This document shows positions 16,035-25,050 of a stretch of DNA of 41,166 bases, in pieces. Location of the stretch: the NCBI GenBank assembly GCA_016213735.1, contig JACQZU010000013.1:1-41166 (forward strand), read 5' to 3'. A program made the translations under genes and the position numbers. The stretch is from Acidobacteriota bacterium (lineage in GTDB: Bacteria; Acidobacteriota; Holophagae; Holophagales; Holophagaceae). The notes under the pieces were generated by a model, which searched no databases, was not told the DNA's origin, and was given only the letters and a program-made list of their open reading frames with translations. The first letter of the stretch is position 1, and every line of letters starts with the position of its first letter.

Positions 16035-19000
16035 TGCTCCGGGCCGCCTGGCTCGGGTCCTGGCCGGCACCCTGGCCCTTGGGTCGCGGGCGGCGCTGGG
16101 GCGACACGGCCTGGACCCTGGCGGCCCTCTCCCAGGCCTGGCTGGGTGGAGGCCGGGAGGGGCGCTGGCCCGTCTGGAGGTGGGGGGCCAAGATCCCCAC
16201 GGGGCCACGCCCGGCAGAGTGTCCCGACCTATTCGAAGCTCAGCCTCCCAGGCCCTGGGTCGCGCTCCTCCGCCACGGAAGTTCCGGGGTGGATCCGGGG
16301 CTGCGGGGCGCCTCCGAATCGGAGTTCCAGGCCCAGTGCTGGACGGCCCTGCTCGAGGGCGATGCCCTCCCCTGGCTGGCCGCCGGGTCCGTGTTCCTGG
16401 ACCGGGACACCCGGGCCCGCTGGATCCCTTTGATCGGGGCCGTGGACGCTGAGGGGACCCTGCACCTTCCCCCCTTCCTGGACATCCTGGTTCCGGAACC
16501 CCTTCGGAGCCTGCCGCCCACCTGGTGGGAAGGTCTCCTGGGCTCCATGGGCGGGGACGGACGAATGATTCCCACCGGGATGCCACCCCCCGAATTCGCC
16601 CTTCCCGGCCTCCAGGAGCTGCTTGGCCCCCTGGCCCTCCCGGCCCTTCCTCGGGAGGTCCGCAAGGCCCTCCCCGCCCATTCCGTCCAGGACCTCCCCG
16701 GCTTCGGGGTGGTGCTGGAACCTGGGTTGCGGGCCTGGGCACGGGCCCCGGGCGCCAGCCCCTCCGCGCTCCGCGAACTGTGTCCCGAATCCCTGGCCTT
16801 GGGGGATGCCCCTGGACCAGGCCTCAGGGAATTCCTGGAGGGCAGGCCATCCCCGGCGGGGACAACCCCGGAGGGATGGGGTCCGTGGCTCGAGGGGGAG
16901 CTCGCGGGAAACCGCCCCGGAGAAGCCCCGGGAAGCAGCGGCCATCCCACCTGGGATCGAATCCGCGTTCGCTGGGGCGGGAACTTTCCCGACAGCTCCT
17001 CCGGCTATCCCCCGGCCCCCTCCGGACTCCATCCCTGCGCGGACCCCTTCCACTGGATGGCGGTGGGGGAGCGGGCCTTCCTCTCCGATCACGACATGGC
17101 GGCGGCCCTGGAATCGTTCGCTTTGGCCCATGCGCATTTCATCCGGCTCCGCAGCCCCTTCTGGGCCCGGCGGGCCGCGGCCAACGCCGCCCATGCGGCC
17201 CTCTTCGGGGCCAGGCTCGGCAGCCTTCCCTCCTGGATGAAGGCCCAGGGTCCTTTGGAAAGCCCGGCTCGGGAATTCGACGAAGCGATGCTGGAGCTGG
17301 TCCAGGGACGGTGGGAACGGTCGGTGCGCATCTTTCGCGGCATCCTCGAGGACCACCCCGAACACTTCCCGGCTTGGTGGGGCCTCGCCCAGCGAGGGCT
17401 GGCCGCCGGAGACCGTTCCCTCGTGGAGGAATGCCTTCCCCACATCACCAATCCCTACGCCCGGACCCTGGCCGAGGCCTGGCTCGGGGACCTGTCCCCG
17501 GGGCCGCCCCCGGGCATGGATCCCGAACACGCCCTCGTCTGGCAGCTTCACCGCACCCTCCGGGGCTTGGGCCCGGAGGAGGCCTTCTGGGAGGCCTGGC
17601 GGGCCTGCCCCAACCACTGGCTGCGCCTGGAGGAGGGGTTGCTGCTGCTGGAGCGTCTTCCGGGACAGCGGACGCCGGAACACCTTCTGTCCCTTCAAGA
17701 CCTCGCCGGTCGCTCCGGCTCCACCCACCACCTGGAGCGGCTCAGGGCCCTCTGGCCTGCCGTCCTGGAACCGGGCCCGGAGCTGGATCCCCATGACCTG
17801 GTGCGGGACTGGATCCGTCGCCGGGAGCTTCCCACCTGGATCCGGTTCGGAGACCCGCCCACCGAACTGGCCACCCCGCTCAGGCCCCCCGAGGCTCTGT
17901 GCGCCCGGGCGGAGGCGGAGCCCCACCTCGCCCCCATGGAATCCGGAGGGAGGACCTGGTGGGGGTTTCCTCTTCACTGGGAGGGGGCCCCGGTGGCCAC
18001 CGTCCTCACGGAGCTGCCGGCCGGACAACCCGTGGCCCCCGCGCTGGACCTGGCCCTGCTGGCCCCATGGCTGGCGAGGCTGAGCGCCGTCCGGCCCGTC
18101 GAGGCCCAGCCCCGGGAGACGGGGATCCTCACCGATGGATCCGAACCCATGGCGACCCTCCTGGCCGAATGCGCCCGGGTGGCCCCCACCGAGCTTCCCG
18201 TGCTTCTCCTCGGGCCCACGGGTTCCGGAAAAGAATTGGTGGCCCGGGAACTCCACCGCCTCTCCGGCCGCCTGGGCCCCTTCGTCGCCGTCAACTGCGC
18301 CGCCTTCGCGGAAGGGGTGCTCGAGTCCGAACTGTTCGGCCACGTGAAGGGAGCCTTCACTGGAGCCGAGCGGGAGCGGCGGGGCGCCATCGAGAGTGCC
18401 CAGGGGGGAACGCTCTTCCTGGACGAGGTGGCCGACCTCACCCCGCGGCTGCAGTCCCTCTTCCTCCGCGTGCTGCAGGAACGTGAGGTTCGCCGGGTAG
18501 GCTCCGACCGCACCCACCAGGTGGACGTGCGTTTCCTGGCGGCCACCCACAAGCCCCTGGAGCGTCTGGTGGAGCAGGAGGCCTTCAGGCAGGACCTCTG
18601 GTACCGATTGCGGGGCTCGGTCCTTCAACTGCCCTCGCTGCGGGAGCGCCGCCACGAGCTTCCTTACCTCCTCCCCCGCCTGGTGGGAGCCATTTCGGCG
18701 CGTCTGGACCGGCCCACGCCCCCCATCGCCCCCGGACTCGGCAAGGCCCTGGCCCGCCTCCCCTGGCCCGGAAACATGAGGGAGCTCATCCACGCCACGG
18801 AGCGCGCCCTGCTGCGCTGCGGCGAGGGCCTGCTTTCCCCGGCCCACTTCCCCGAACTCCGGGTCCCCAGCGTCGAGGAAAAGGGTTGGGTGGAGGCGAC
18901 GAGGGACTTCCAGCGGCGCTTCCTGCTGGACGCCCTTCGCCAGCACCAGTTCCGGGTCTCGGAATGCGCGGAAGCCCTGGGCCTGGCCCGGCCGGCCCTC

Positions 19001-19081
19001 TATGTGGCCGCCCGGCGGCTCGGGATCGACCTCCGGGCGGAGAAGCCCCGGGTCCGGAAGCCGCGGGCGCCCCTACCTTGA
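16031..19081 (+). CDS. Very large sigma-54-dependent transcription activator with uncharacterised N-terminal region
   Basis: A 1016-residue bacterial enhancer-binding protein. The AAA+ core is complete: Walker A GPTGSGKE at 728-735, the sigma-54 contact loop GAFTGA at 774-779, Walker B (GGTLFLDE) near 795-802 and an arginine-finger region (DVRFLAATHKPL). A Fis-type helix-turn-helix lies at about 959-1003 (FRVSECAEALGLARPALYVAARRLG). The 700 residues before the core are not a standard receiver, PAS or ACT module. Residues 1-330 are Trp/Pro/Leu-rich with no family I know, about 340-490 look TPR-like (DMAAALESFALAHAHF, AMLELVQGRWERSVRIFRGIL), and about 620-700 may be a worn GAF domain. The start overlaps the aroA stop (ATGA). 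The 3' end overlaps the convergent gene by 9 bases. Confidence 0.9.
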   Translation: MMLRAAWLGSWPAPWPLGRGRRWGDTAWTLAALSQAWLGGGREGRWPVWRWGAKIPTGPRPAECPDLFEAQPPRPWVALLRHGSSGVDPGLRGASESEFQAQCWTALLEGDALPWLAAGSVFLDRDTRARWIPLIGAVDAEGTLHLPPFLDILVPEPLRSLPPTWWEGLLGSMGGDGRMIPTGMPPPEFALPGLQELLGPLALPALPREVRKALPAHSVQDLPGFGVVLEPGLRAWARAPGASPSALRELCPESLALGDAPGPGLREFLEGRPSPAGTTPEGWGPWLEGELAGNRPGEAPGSSGHPTWDRIRVRWGGNFPDSSSGYPPAPSGLHPCADPFHWMAVGERAFLSDHDMAAALESFALAHAHFIRLRSPFWARRAAANAAHAALFGARLGSLPSWMKAQGPLESPAREFDEAMLELVQGRWERSVRIFRGILEDHPEHFPAWWGLAQRGLAAGDRSLVEECLPHITNPYARTLAEAWLGDLSPGPPPGMDPEHALVWQLHRTLRGLGPEEAFWEAWRACPNHWLRLEEGLLLLERLPGQRTPEHLLSLQDLAGRSGSTHHLERLRALWPAVLEPGPELDPHDLVRDWIRRRELPTWIRFGDPPTELATPLRPPEALCARAEAEPHLAPMESGGRTWWGFPLHWEGAPVATVLTELPAGQPVAPALDLALLAPWLARLSAVRPVEAQPRETGILTDGSEPMATLLAECARVAPTELPVLLLGPTGSGKELVARELHRLSGRLGPFVAVNCAAFAEGVLESELFGHVKGAFTGAERERRGAIESAQGGTLFLDEVADLTPRLQSLFLRVLQEREVRRVGSDRTHQVDVRFLAATHKPLERLVEQEAFRQDLWYRLRGSVLQLPSLRERRHELPYLLPRLVGAISARLDRPTPPIAPGLGKALARLPWPGNMRELIHATERALLRCGEGLLSPAHFPELRVPSVEEKGWVEATRDFQRRFLLDALRQHQFRVSECAEALGLARPALYVAARRLGIDLRAEKPRVRKPRAPLP

Positions 19082-21451
19082 TTTCCGCCAATAGACCCCG
19101 ATCCCGTCGATCTCCTGGATGGGGTCGGCAATGCCCTCCGCCGCACGAAAATCCGAGATGGCCCGTTTGCAGGCGGCCACGGCCCCGTAGTCGTCCACGA
19201 TGACGAAGCCGCCAGGGGATACCTTGGCGTACAGGTTCTTCAGGCCATCCATGGTGGATTCGTACATGTCCCCGTCCAGGCGCAGGATCGACAGAGACTG
19301 GATGGGGGCCCTGGGGAGGGTGTCCTTGAACCAGCCCTTGAGGAACACCACCTGGCCGTCCAGCAGCCCGTACTTGGCGAAATTGGAACGCACTTGCTCG
19401 AGGGAAACCGCCAGGGGCGTGAAGGTGTGGTGCTGGTCCCCCCGGTCCGCGGGGTAGCGCTCCGGATCGGGTTTCGGCAGTCCCTCGAAGGAATCCGCCA
19501 CGAAGACGCGCCGGTCGCGGACGCCGTGGGCCTCCAGGATCGCCCGCAGGTAGATGCAGGCGCCGCCCCGCCAGACGCCGGTTTCGATGAAATCACCTGG
19601 GACGCCCTCTGCCAGCACCCGCTCGGCCAGTTCCCGAAGGTTGGCCATCCGCTTCTGGCCGATCATGGTGTGGGCCACGGAGGGCCAGTCGCGTCCTCCG
19701 GCGCGGAGAGCCGGGTCGAAGACGCCCCCCGACCAAGGATCCTGCGGCGCGTCCTCGTAGATGAGGTTCAGGAGGCAGCGTTCCATCAGATCCAGGTAGA
19801 GGGTTCGGGTCCGGGGGTCGGGGGACCCGGAGGAGTCCGGTGCCTTCCTCCCCGCCGGGGAAGCGGCGGGGGGTGCGGGCGCATCCCCGGCGCGCCGGCC
19901 GAAGGAAAGGGCCAGTCCCCGCTCCTGCGCCGTCAGGGCCCGCTTGCGCAGGACCACGTGCATGGCGTCGATGGCCCGCGGGGTCCGGACCAGCTCCTCC
20001 TGCCCCATGCCCTTCCCCATGAGCTGCTTCCCCAGTTCGCTGGGGATGTAGGTCAGGGACTCCAGATCGAAGCGGGCCTCGGTCCACCCCAGGTACCAGA
20101 ACCAGTCGGTGTAGTAGAGCCAGCTTCGCTCGTTGAAGGCGCGGAGGTGCGTCGGATCCTGCCAGGCGCCGTGGCTCAGGTCGTAGGGCACCTGGATCCG
20201 GAAGCGGCCCCCTTCCCGGAGCAGGACCAGGCAATTGCCCATGGCCGAGGGGAGGTCCGGCAGGTGCTCCAGGACGTCGTTCGCGAGGATTTCCTCGAAG
20301 GACCCGGGGAGCAGTCGAAGGGGACCGAAGCGGGCCGTGGCGTGGACCCGTGCGCTGTCGAGGGGCTGGCAGAGGTCCAGGAGCAGGTCCGGCCCCCAGA
20401 AGGGATTGAAGTCCGCGTTGAGACAGTCGGCCCGCCAGTCCTTGCCGCTGCCGGCGTTGAGCACGGCCGGCACGCGGGGAGCGGCCGGGGATTCCTCGGC
20501 GGCCTCCTGCATCATCCTCGCCAGAAGGTACGCCTCCGGCCGGGCGGAGATGCAGGCCAGGGCGCGCTCTTCGAGATCCCTCCGGGCCCCTTCGTCCCGG
20601 ACCAGCCCCGCACACGCCTCGGCCAGTTCACCGTAGGGCACCGCCCGAAGGCCTTCCTCGAGGTCCGAGTCCAACTCGGTCCGGGGTCCCTTTTCCGTGA
20701 CCACGGCCTTGCGGTTGGCCATGAGGTAGGAGACCCGCACCACCTCGAAAATGCTGGTTTCGTAGAAGTGGAGGTTCAGGACCACCTTGGCCCGGGCGAT
20801 GAGGGCGTCCCGCTGCGGGCCGTAGACCCCGAACACCGGGTGGACCCGGAGTCCCGCGCGCTCGAGGGCCTCCAGGACCTTCGCCCTGCGCGGGTTGATG
20901 GAACCATAGAAAAGCACGTCGATGTCCTGCTCGGCGGCGGATTGGATCCGGGTCATCTCCGGGGCGTATCCCACGGGCACGCATCGCAGTTGAGCCTGGC
21001 ACCCCGCCGCCCGGAGTGCCTCGATGTTCCGGGGGCTGTAGTCCCAGACCTCGTAGGACCCCGCCAGGGTCGAGAGCCGTCTGGTGAGCTGGGGATTGGC
21101 CTCCCCCAGCTGCTCCAGGTTGTAGAGGATGGAACCCTGGGGCAGCCCCCGGAGGGCTTCGTCCCCCAGGAGGTGCCAGCCCAGGACGAGGTTGGCCGCG
21201 CTGGCATCGAATTCGTTGACCGCCACCCGGGCCGGCAGGCCAACCTCCTCGAGTCCGGATCGGAGGGTTTCGGCGATCTCCCGGAAGGCCTCGGAATGGG
21301 GATAGCCCTCCGGCTTGGCCAGGACGATCTGAACGTGCTGGAGCACGCCGGTCCCCGGCTGGACCGGAACCCGGGAGGAGGGGCCGGGGCCATGCTTCGC
21401 GGACGCACCGGCCTGTTTCCGCTTGGATCCGGGGGGGGACTTGGGCGCCAT
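19073..21451 (-). CDS. Three-domain glycan-type protein: glycosyltransferase, methyltransferase, TylF O-methyltransferase
   Basis: A 792-residue fusion. Residues about 30-320 look like a CgeB/GT-B glycosyltransferase (IDVLFYGSINPRRAKVLEAL, KVVLNLHFYETSIFEVVRVSYLMA). Residues about 325-490 are a class I SAM methyltransferase with VLNAGSGKD at about 329-337 and an EEILANDVLEHLPD post-motif. After a Pro/Ala/Ser linker, residues about 548-792 match TylF/macrocin O-methyltransferases (GDFIETGVWRGGACIYLRAIL, VADSFEGLPKPD, LRLDGDMYESTMDGL, VIVDDYG). The role is probably synthesis and O-methylation of a surface or secondary-metabolite sugar. The ATG at 21451 has GAGGA about five bases upstream; two upstream in-frame ATGs (21457, 21478) are less well placed. 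A run of eight identical bases (21431-21438) covers codons 5-7. No other glycan genes are adjacent. Confidence 0.85.
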   Translation of the reverse strand: MAPKSPPGSKRKQAGASAKHGPGPSSRVPVQPGTGVLQHVQIVLAKPEGYPHSEAFREIAETLRSGLEEVGLPARVAVNEFDASAANLVLGWHLLGDEALRGLPQGSILYNLEQLGEANPQLTRRLSTLAGSYEVWDYSPRNIEALRAAGCQAQLRCVPVGYAPEMTRIQSAAEQDIDVLFYGSINPRRAKVLEALERAGLRVHPVFGVYGPQRDALIARAKVVLNLHFYETSIFEVVRVSYLMANRKAVVTEKGPRTELDSDLEEGLRAVPYGELAEACAGLVRDEGARRDLEERALACISARPEAYLLARMMQEAAEESPAAPRVPAVLNAGSGKDWRADCLNADFNPFWGPDLLLDLCQPLDSARVHATARFGPLRLLPGSFEEILANDVLEHLPDLPSAMGNCLVLLREGGRFRIQVPYDLSHGAWQDPTHLRAFNERSWLYYTDWFWYLGWTEARFDLESLTYIPSELGKQLMGKGMGQEELVRTPRAIDAMHVVLRKRALTAQERGLALSFGRRAGDAPAPPAASPAGRKAPDSSGSPDPRTRTLYLDLMERCLLNLIYEDAPQDPWSGGVFDPALRAGGRDWPSVAHTMIGQKRMANLRELAERVLAEGVPGDFIETGVWRGGACIYLRAILEAHGVRDRRVFVADSFEGLPKPDPERYPADRGDQHHTFTPLAVSLEQVRSNFAKYGLLDGQVVFLKGWFKDTLPRAPIQSLSILRLDGDMYESTMDGLKNLYAKVSPGGFVIVDDYGAVAACKRAISDFRAAEGIADPIQEIDGIGVYWRKSR

Positions 21452-21497
21452 GGGCATCCTCGGGGTTTTCCCGAGCATACCCGGGGCGGCGGGGGGT

Positions 21498-23297
21498 TCA
21501 GGCCCGCCGTCCGAAGCTCCGCTCCAATTCCGCCAGGGTGAGTTTCTTCAGGATCGGCCGGCCGTGCGGGCAGGTGTGGGGCACCTCGCAGGCCAGCAGG
21601 TCCTCCAGGAGCCCTGTGGCCAGCTCCGCCGGAAGGCGGTGGTGCTTCTTGATGGCTGCGCGGCAGGCCAGCTCGGCGTTCAGGTCCTTGCGGAAATCGT
21701 CCAGCTCCACGCGGCCGTCCCTTTTCATGCGCCGGACCAGGTCCCGCAAGATGCCTCCCGGGTCCCGGTCCACCAGGAAGTCGGGAAGGGCCCTCACCGC
21801 CAGGGCGTCGGGGCTGAAGGGTTCCACGTCCACCCCTGCGGCCTGGAATTCCTCCAGAAACGGCTCCAGACGAGCCACCTCCTCGGGTCCAAGCTGGATG
21901 ACCTGGGGCGGAAGCAAGGGCTGCTGGGCCGGGCGCTGACGGCGCCGGAACAGGCGTTCGTAGAGGACCCGCTCGTGGGCCACGTGCTGGTCCACGATCC
22001 ACAGCTCCGGTTCCTTCCCTTGGAGGGACTCCACCAGGAGGTAGGTGTCCTGGAAGGACCCGATGTAGCGGAAGGACGCCGCACGGAAGACCGCCTCCTC
22101 CTCGGCGACCCCCTCTTCCGCGGAACTCCCGCGGTAGAGCGTATCCAAGGGCCGCGTCTCGAAGGCATCCCTCAGGACGGCCAGCGCCCCGCCCCCGTGT
22201 TCCGACGGATGTTCCGACCAGAGCCTCGGGTGGTTCCCGTCCCGGCGCTCTCGAGCATCCTCGCCCGCTTCATCCGGACGGGGCGGCAGCTCCAGGACCG
22301 AGGGCAGGCCTCCCCGAAGGCGGGTCCAGGCCTCCCGGGTGGCCCGGCCCACCCAAGGGAAGATGCGGTGGGGATCACGGAAGCGGACCTCCGCCTTTGT
22401 GGGGTGGACATTCACGTCCACCGCCTCCGGCGGCAGGTCCAGGAAGAGCACGGCGGCGGGGTACGAGCCCTTGGCGAAGAATCCTTCCCATCCAGCCGCC
22501 AGGGCCGCCAGCAGGAGGCGGTCCCGGACGCTGCGCCCGTTGACGAAGAGGTACAGGTGGTTCCGGTCCCGGAAGCTGAGGTCCGGAGGGCTCAGGTACC
22601 CGCGGAGCATCCAGGGCGCCTCTCCGTTCCAGAAGGGCACCAGGTGTGCCAGCTTCTCCCCCAGCAGCGGTCCCAGCCGTGCCCCGGGGTCCTCCACCGG
22701 GGGAAGCCTCAGCTCTCCGGCGCGATCCGTTTGCACCGCCCAGCTCACACCTGGCGTCGCCAGGGCCAGGCGGGTCACAACCCCCCAGAGGTGCGCGTGC
22801 TCGGTGTCGGTGCTCTTCAGGAAGCGCTTGCGCGCGGGAAGCTGAGCGAAGAGGTCCCGCACCGTTGCCGTGGTCCCCCGCGACCTCGGGGCGGGCAGGA
22901 CCTCGCGGACGATCCCGAACTCTCCCCGCAGGCGGAACCCCGCCCCCTCCTCCTCCGCGCTGTGAAGTTCAAAGCGGGTCACGGAGGCGATGGAGGGGAG
23001 GGCCTCACCCCGAAAACCGTAGCTGGCGAGGCAGCCGAGATCGTCCGCCGTGCGGACCTTGCTGGTGGCGTGGCGCTCCAGGGCCATGTAGAGGTCGTCC
23101 CGGGCCATCCCCGATCCGTCGTCCGCCACGGAGAGGAGGCGCTTGCCTCCCTCCTCCCAGGCCACCTCGAGGCGGGTGGCGCCGGCGTCCAGGGCGTTCT
23201 CAAGCAACTCCTTCAGGACCGAGGCCGGGCGTTCCACCACTTCCCCGGCCGCGATCTGGTTGGCAACGTGGTCGGGGAGGACCCGGATCCTGGGCAT
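21498..23297 (-). CDS. mutL: DNA mismatch repair protein MutL
   Basis: A 599-residue GHKL ATPase that couples MutS mismatch recognition to strand incision. The N-terminal ATPase has ENALDAGA (33-40), DDGSG (59-63) and GFRGEAL (94-100). The C-terminal domain has the nuclease-type metal motif, DQHVAHERVLYE at 436-447, plus ACRAAIK and CPHGRP near the end, so this MutL is probably a nicking endonuclease, as in bacteria without MutH. The motif is normally DQHA; valine 439 replaces alanine. ATG at 23297 gives the conserved start (MPRIRVLPDHVANQIAAGEV), although the only GGAGG is 16 bases upstream. It lies 31 bases after asnA and 46 bases before the glycan gene; mutS is not in the window. Confidence 0.95.
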   Translation of the reverse strand: MPRIRVLPDHVANQIAAGEVVERPASVLKELLENALDAGATRLEVAWEEGGKRLLSVADDGSGMARDDLYMALERHATSKVRTADDLGCLASYGFRGEALPSIASVTRFELHSAEEEGAGFRLRGEFGIVREVLPAPRSRGTTATVRDLFAQLPARKRFLKSTDTEHAHLWGVVTRLALATPGVSWAVQTDRAGELRLPPVEDPGARLGPLLGEKLAHLVPFWNGEAPWMLRGYLSPPDLSFRDRNHLYLFVNGRSVRDRLLLAALAAGWEGFFAKGSYPAAVLFLDLPPEAVDVNVHPTKAEVRFRDPHRIFPWVGRATREAWTRLRGGLPSVLELPPRPDEAGEDARERRDGNHPRLWSEHPSEHGGGALAVLRDAFETRPLDTLYRGSSAEEGVAEEEAVFRAASFRYIGSFQDTYLLVESLQGKEPELWIVDQHVAHERVLYERLFRRRQRPAQQPLLPPQVIQLGPEEVARLEPFLEEFQAAGVDVEPFSPDALAVRALPDFLVDRDPGGILRDLVRRMKRDGRVELDDFRKDLNAELACRAAIKKHHRLPAELATGLLEDLLACEVPHTCPHGRPILKKLTLAELERSFGRRA

Positions 23298-23328
23298 GGC
23301 CCAGTTTACTGGTCCTCCCCCGCCCCCC

Positions 23329-24456
23329 CTACTCCAGAACGTGGATGTTCTTCTTCGAGCAGATGTCCTTCAGCTCCTTTGGCCACACGGAGACCGTCAC
23401 CTCCCCCAGGTGGGCGGTCCGGAGCAGGTACATGTAGGTCCGGGCCTGGCCGATGCCGCCTCCGATGCTGAGCGGGATCCGCTCGTGGAGGATGGCCTGG
23501 TGGTAGGGCAGCTTGAGGAAGTCGGACTGGTTGGAGATGTCCAGCTGGGTCCGGAGGGATTCCTTGGTGACCCGGATCCCCATGGAACTGAGTTCGTGGC
23601 GCCGCCGGGTGACCGGGTTCCACACCAGGATGTCCCCGTTGAGGCCGTGGGTGGATCGGCCCGTCGTGGCCGAGGTGTCCGTGACCCAGTCGTCGTAGTC
23701 CGCGGCCCTCATTTCGTGGGGGTATCCGTCCGCGAGGACCCAGCCGATGCCGATGATGAAGACCGCCGGGTACTTCTGGAGGATCGCGGTCTCCCGCTCC
23801 TTCCGGGGCAGGTCCGGATACATGGCGAGGAGGTCCTCCGCGTGGATGAAGGTGAGCTGTTCCGGCAAGTCTGGATAGCGCCCGTCCTTGAGAGCCGGGA
23901 AGCGTTCCCGGGCGTGGAGACCTGCGCCGCGGATGACCTTCCAGATCCGGAGAACGGTGTCCTTCAGGTGGTCCAGGGTCCTCAGGTCCGGAGTGATGCG
24001 GCGTTCCCAGTCCCACTGGTCCACATAGGAGCTGTGGTCGTGGTCCAGGAAGTAGTCCTTCCGAACGGCGCGCATGTCCGTGCAGATGCCCTCCCCCACG
24101 GCGCAGCCGAACTGGGCCAGGGCCATCCGTTTCCATTTGGTGGCCGCCTGCACCACCTGGGCATTGAGGCGCTGTTCCAGGCCCAGACCGCAGGGGAATT
24201 CCACCGGGGTGCGCGATCCGTCGCGGTCCAGGTAGTCGTTGACGCCGCTCTCCCGGTCCACGATGAGGGGTACCTGGACCATGTCGAGGTTCAACTCCCG
24301 GCAGAGTCCATCCTCGATGAAGCGCTTGATCTCGAACACCGCCCGCTGGGTGTCCATGCGGTTCAGCAGAGGGGAGTAGTCCTGGGGGAGGATCCTTTCA
24401 ACCTCCGCATAGGTGCTGATGCCCGGACCCGCGAGGTCGGCGGCCTTGTTGGACAT
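23329..24456 (-). CDS. asnA: Aspartate--ammonia ligase (asparagine synthetase A)
   Basis: Makes asparagine from aspartate, ammonia and ATP, with a fold like class II aminoacyl-tRNA synthetases. The 375-residue protein is slightly longer than E. coli AsnA. It carries the family segments KRFIEDGLCRELNL, QVPLIVDRESGVNDYLDRDG, VGEGICTDMRAVRKDY, HSSYVDQWDWE and the C-terminal GGGIGQARTYMYLL. AGGAGG six bases before the ATG at 24456 sets the start. It is probably co-transcribed with mutL (31-base gap). A 144-base leader separates it from the redox locus and contains an imperfect dyad (ACAAG/CTTGT arms at 24568-24588). With gdhA also present, the organism has two ammonia-linked amino acid enzymes in this window. 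Confidence 0.95.
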   Translation of the reverse strand: MSNKAADLAGPGISTYAEVERILPQDYSPLLNRMDTQRAVFEIKRFIEDGLCRELNLDMVQVPLIVDRESGVNDYLDRDGSRTPVEFPCGLGLEQRLNAQVVQAATKWKRMALAQFGCAVGEGICTDMRAVRKDYFLDHDHSSYVDQWDWERRITPDLRTLDHLKDTVLRIWKVIRGAGLHARERFPALKDGRYPDLPEQLTFIHAEDLLAMYPDLPRKERETAILQKYPAVFIIGIGWVLADGYPHEMRAADYDDWVTDTSATTGRSTHGLNGDILVWNPVTRRRHELSSMGIRVTKESLRTQLDISNQSDFLKLPYHQAILHERIPLSIGGGIGQARTYMYLLRTAHLGEVTVSVWPKELKDICSKKNIHVLE

Positions 24457-24600
24457 GGGAATCCTCCTGGATGGGGGGAAGCCCTTCGCCGAAAAGCGGC
24501 CGATTCCCGATGGGGAACCGGGGGGCTCCCGTCGCGCTGGGGATCATGCGCCCGCCCCAGGCCCCATACAAGACCTAATTGTCCTTGTTGAAAATCGCTG

Positions 24601-25050
24601 TCAGGCCGGCATTTCCAGTTTTTCCCGGCGGCCGCGAGCCCAGGCCAGCAGGGCGTGGAGCAGGTAGGCCCCCACGAACAGCAGGCTCGAAACCCCGTGG
24701 ATCCAGGCGAAGGCCGCTCTCCAGGCCGGGTCCGTCACGGCCTGGATGGCGTAGCCCGAGAGGATCATCGGGGCCATCCCCAGGGCCAGGAAGGCGCCGC
24801 TGTGACGGCCGGCATTCTTTCCGCTCCGCCACCCGGGGAACACGTGGGAGCGGAGCAGGGCGCCCAGCAGGAAGACCAGCGCAGGGGATAGGAGCAGGTG
24901 GAGGTGCTGGAGCGCGCCCTGGAGGGGGTGGGGCTCCGGTCCGAAGTCGCCGGGCCGCAGCCCGAAGTACCGGAACCAGCCGTAGGCCAGGCCGGTCGCC
25001 GCGGTGAGGAGCGTGGCCAGGTGAAGGCAGAGGCGTTCCGGGAAACTCAC
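24601..25050 (-). CDS. Four-helix membrane protein with conserved histidines, probable haem b electron-transfer subunit
   Basis: A 149-residue integral membrane protein with four hydrophobic helices resembling DUF4405/cytochrome b561-like proteins. Histidines are placed in or next to helices as expected for haem b ligands: H10 in helix 1, H49 and H51 in helix 2, H69 after it, H118 in helix 3 and H132 in helix 4. It starts with GTG at 25050, and the preceding gene's stop overlaps it (GTGA). Its place behind apbE, a porin and an FMN-binding protein suggests it carries electrons from the membrane quinone pool to the flavoprotein outside the membrane. Haem binding is inferred, not shown. Confidence 0.75.
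   Translation of the reverse strand: MSFPERLCLHLATLLTAATGLAYGWFRYFGLRPGDFGPEPHPLQGALQHLHLLLSPALVFLLGALLRSHVFPGWRSGKNAGRHSGAFLALGMAPMILSGYAIQAVTDPAWRAAFAWIHGVSSLLFVGAYLLHALLAWARGRREKLEMPA

Noticed and set aside
16229-18946. 905-codon minus-strand frame
   Set aside because: Entirely antisense to the sigma-54 activator, with low-complexity Gly/Pro/Gln composition and no motif.
19394-21541. 715-codon plus-strand frame
   Set aside because: Antisense to the glycosyltransferase/methyltransferase fusion; no signal or domain seen.
21423-23471. 682-codon plus-strand frame
   Set aside because: Antisense to mutL, whose motifs are complete.
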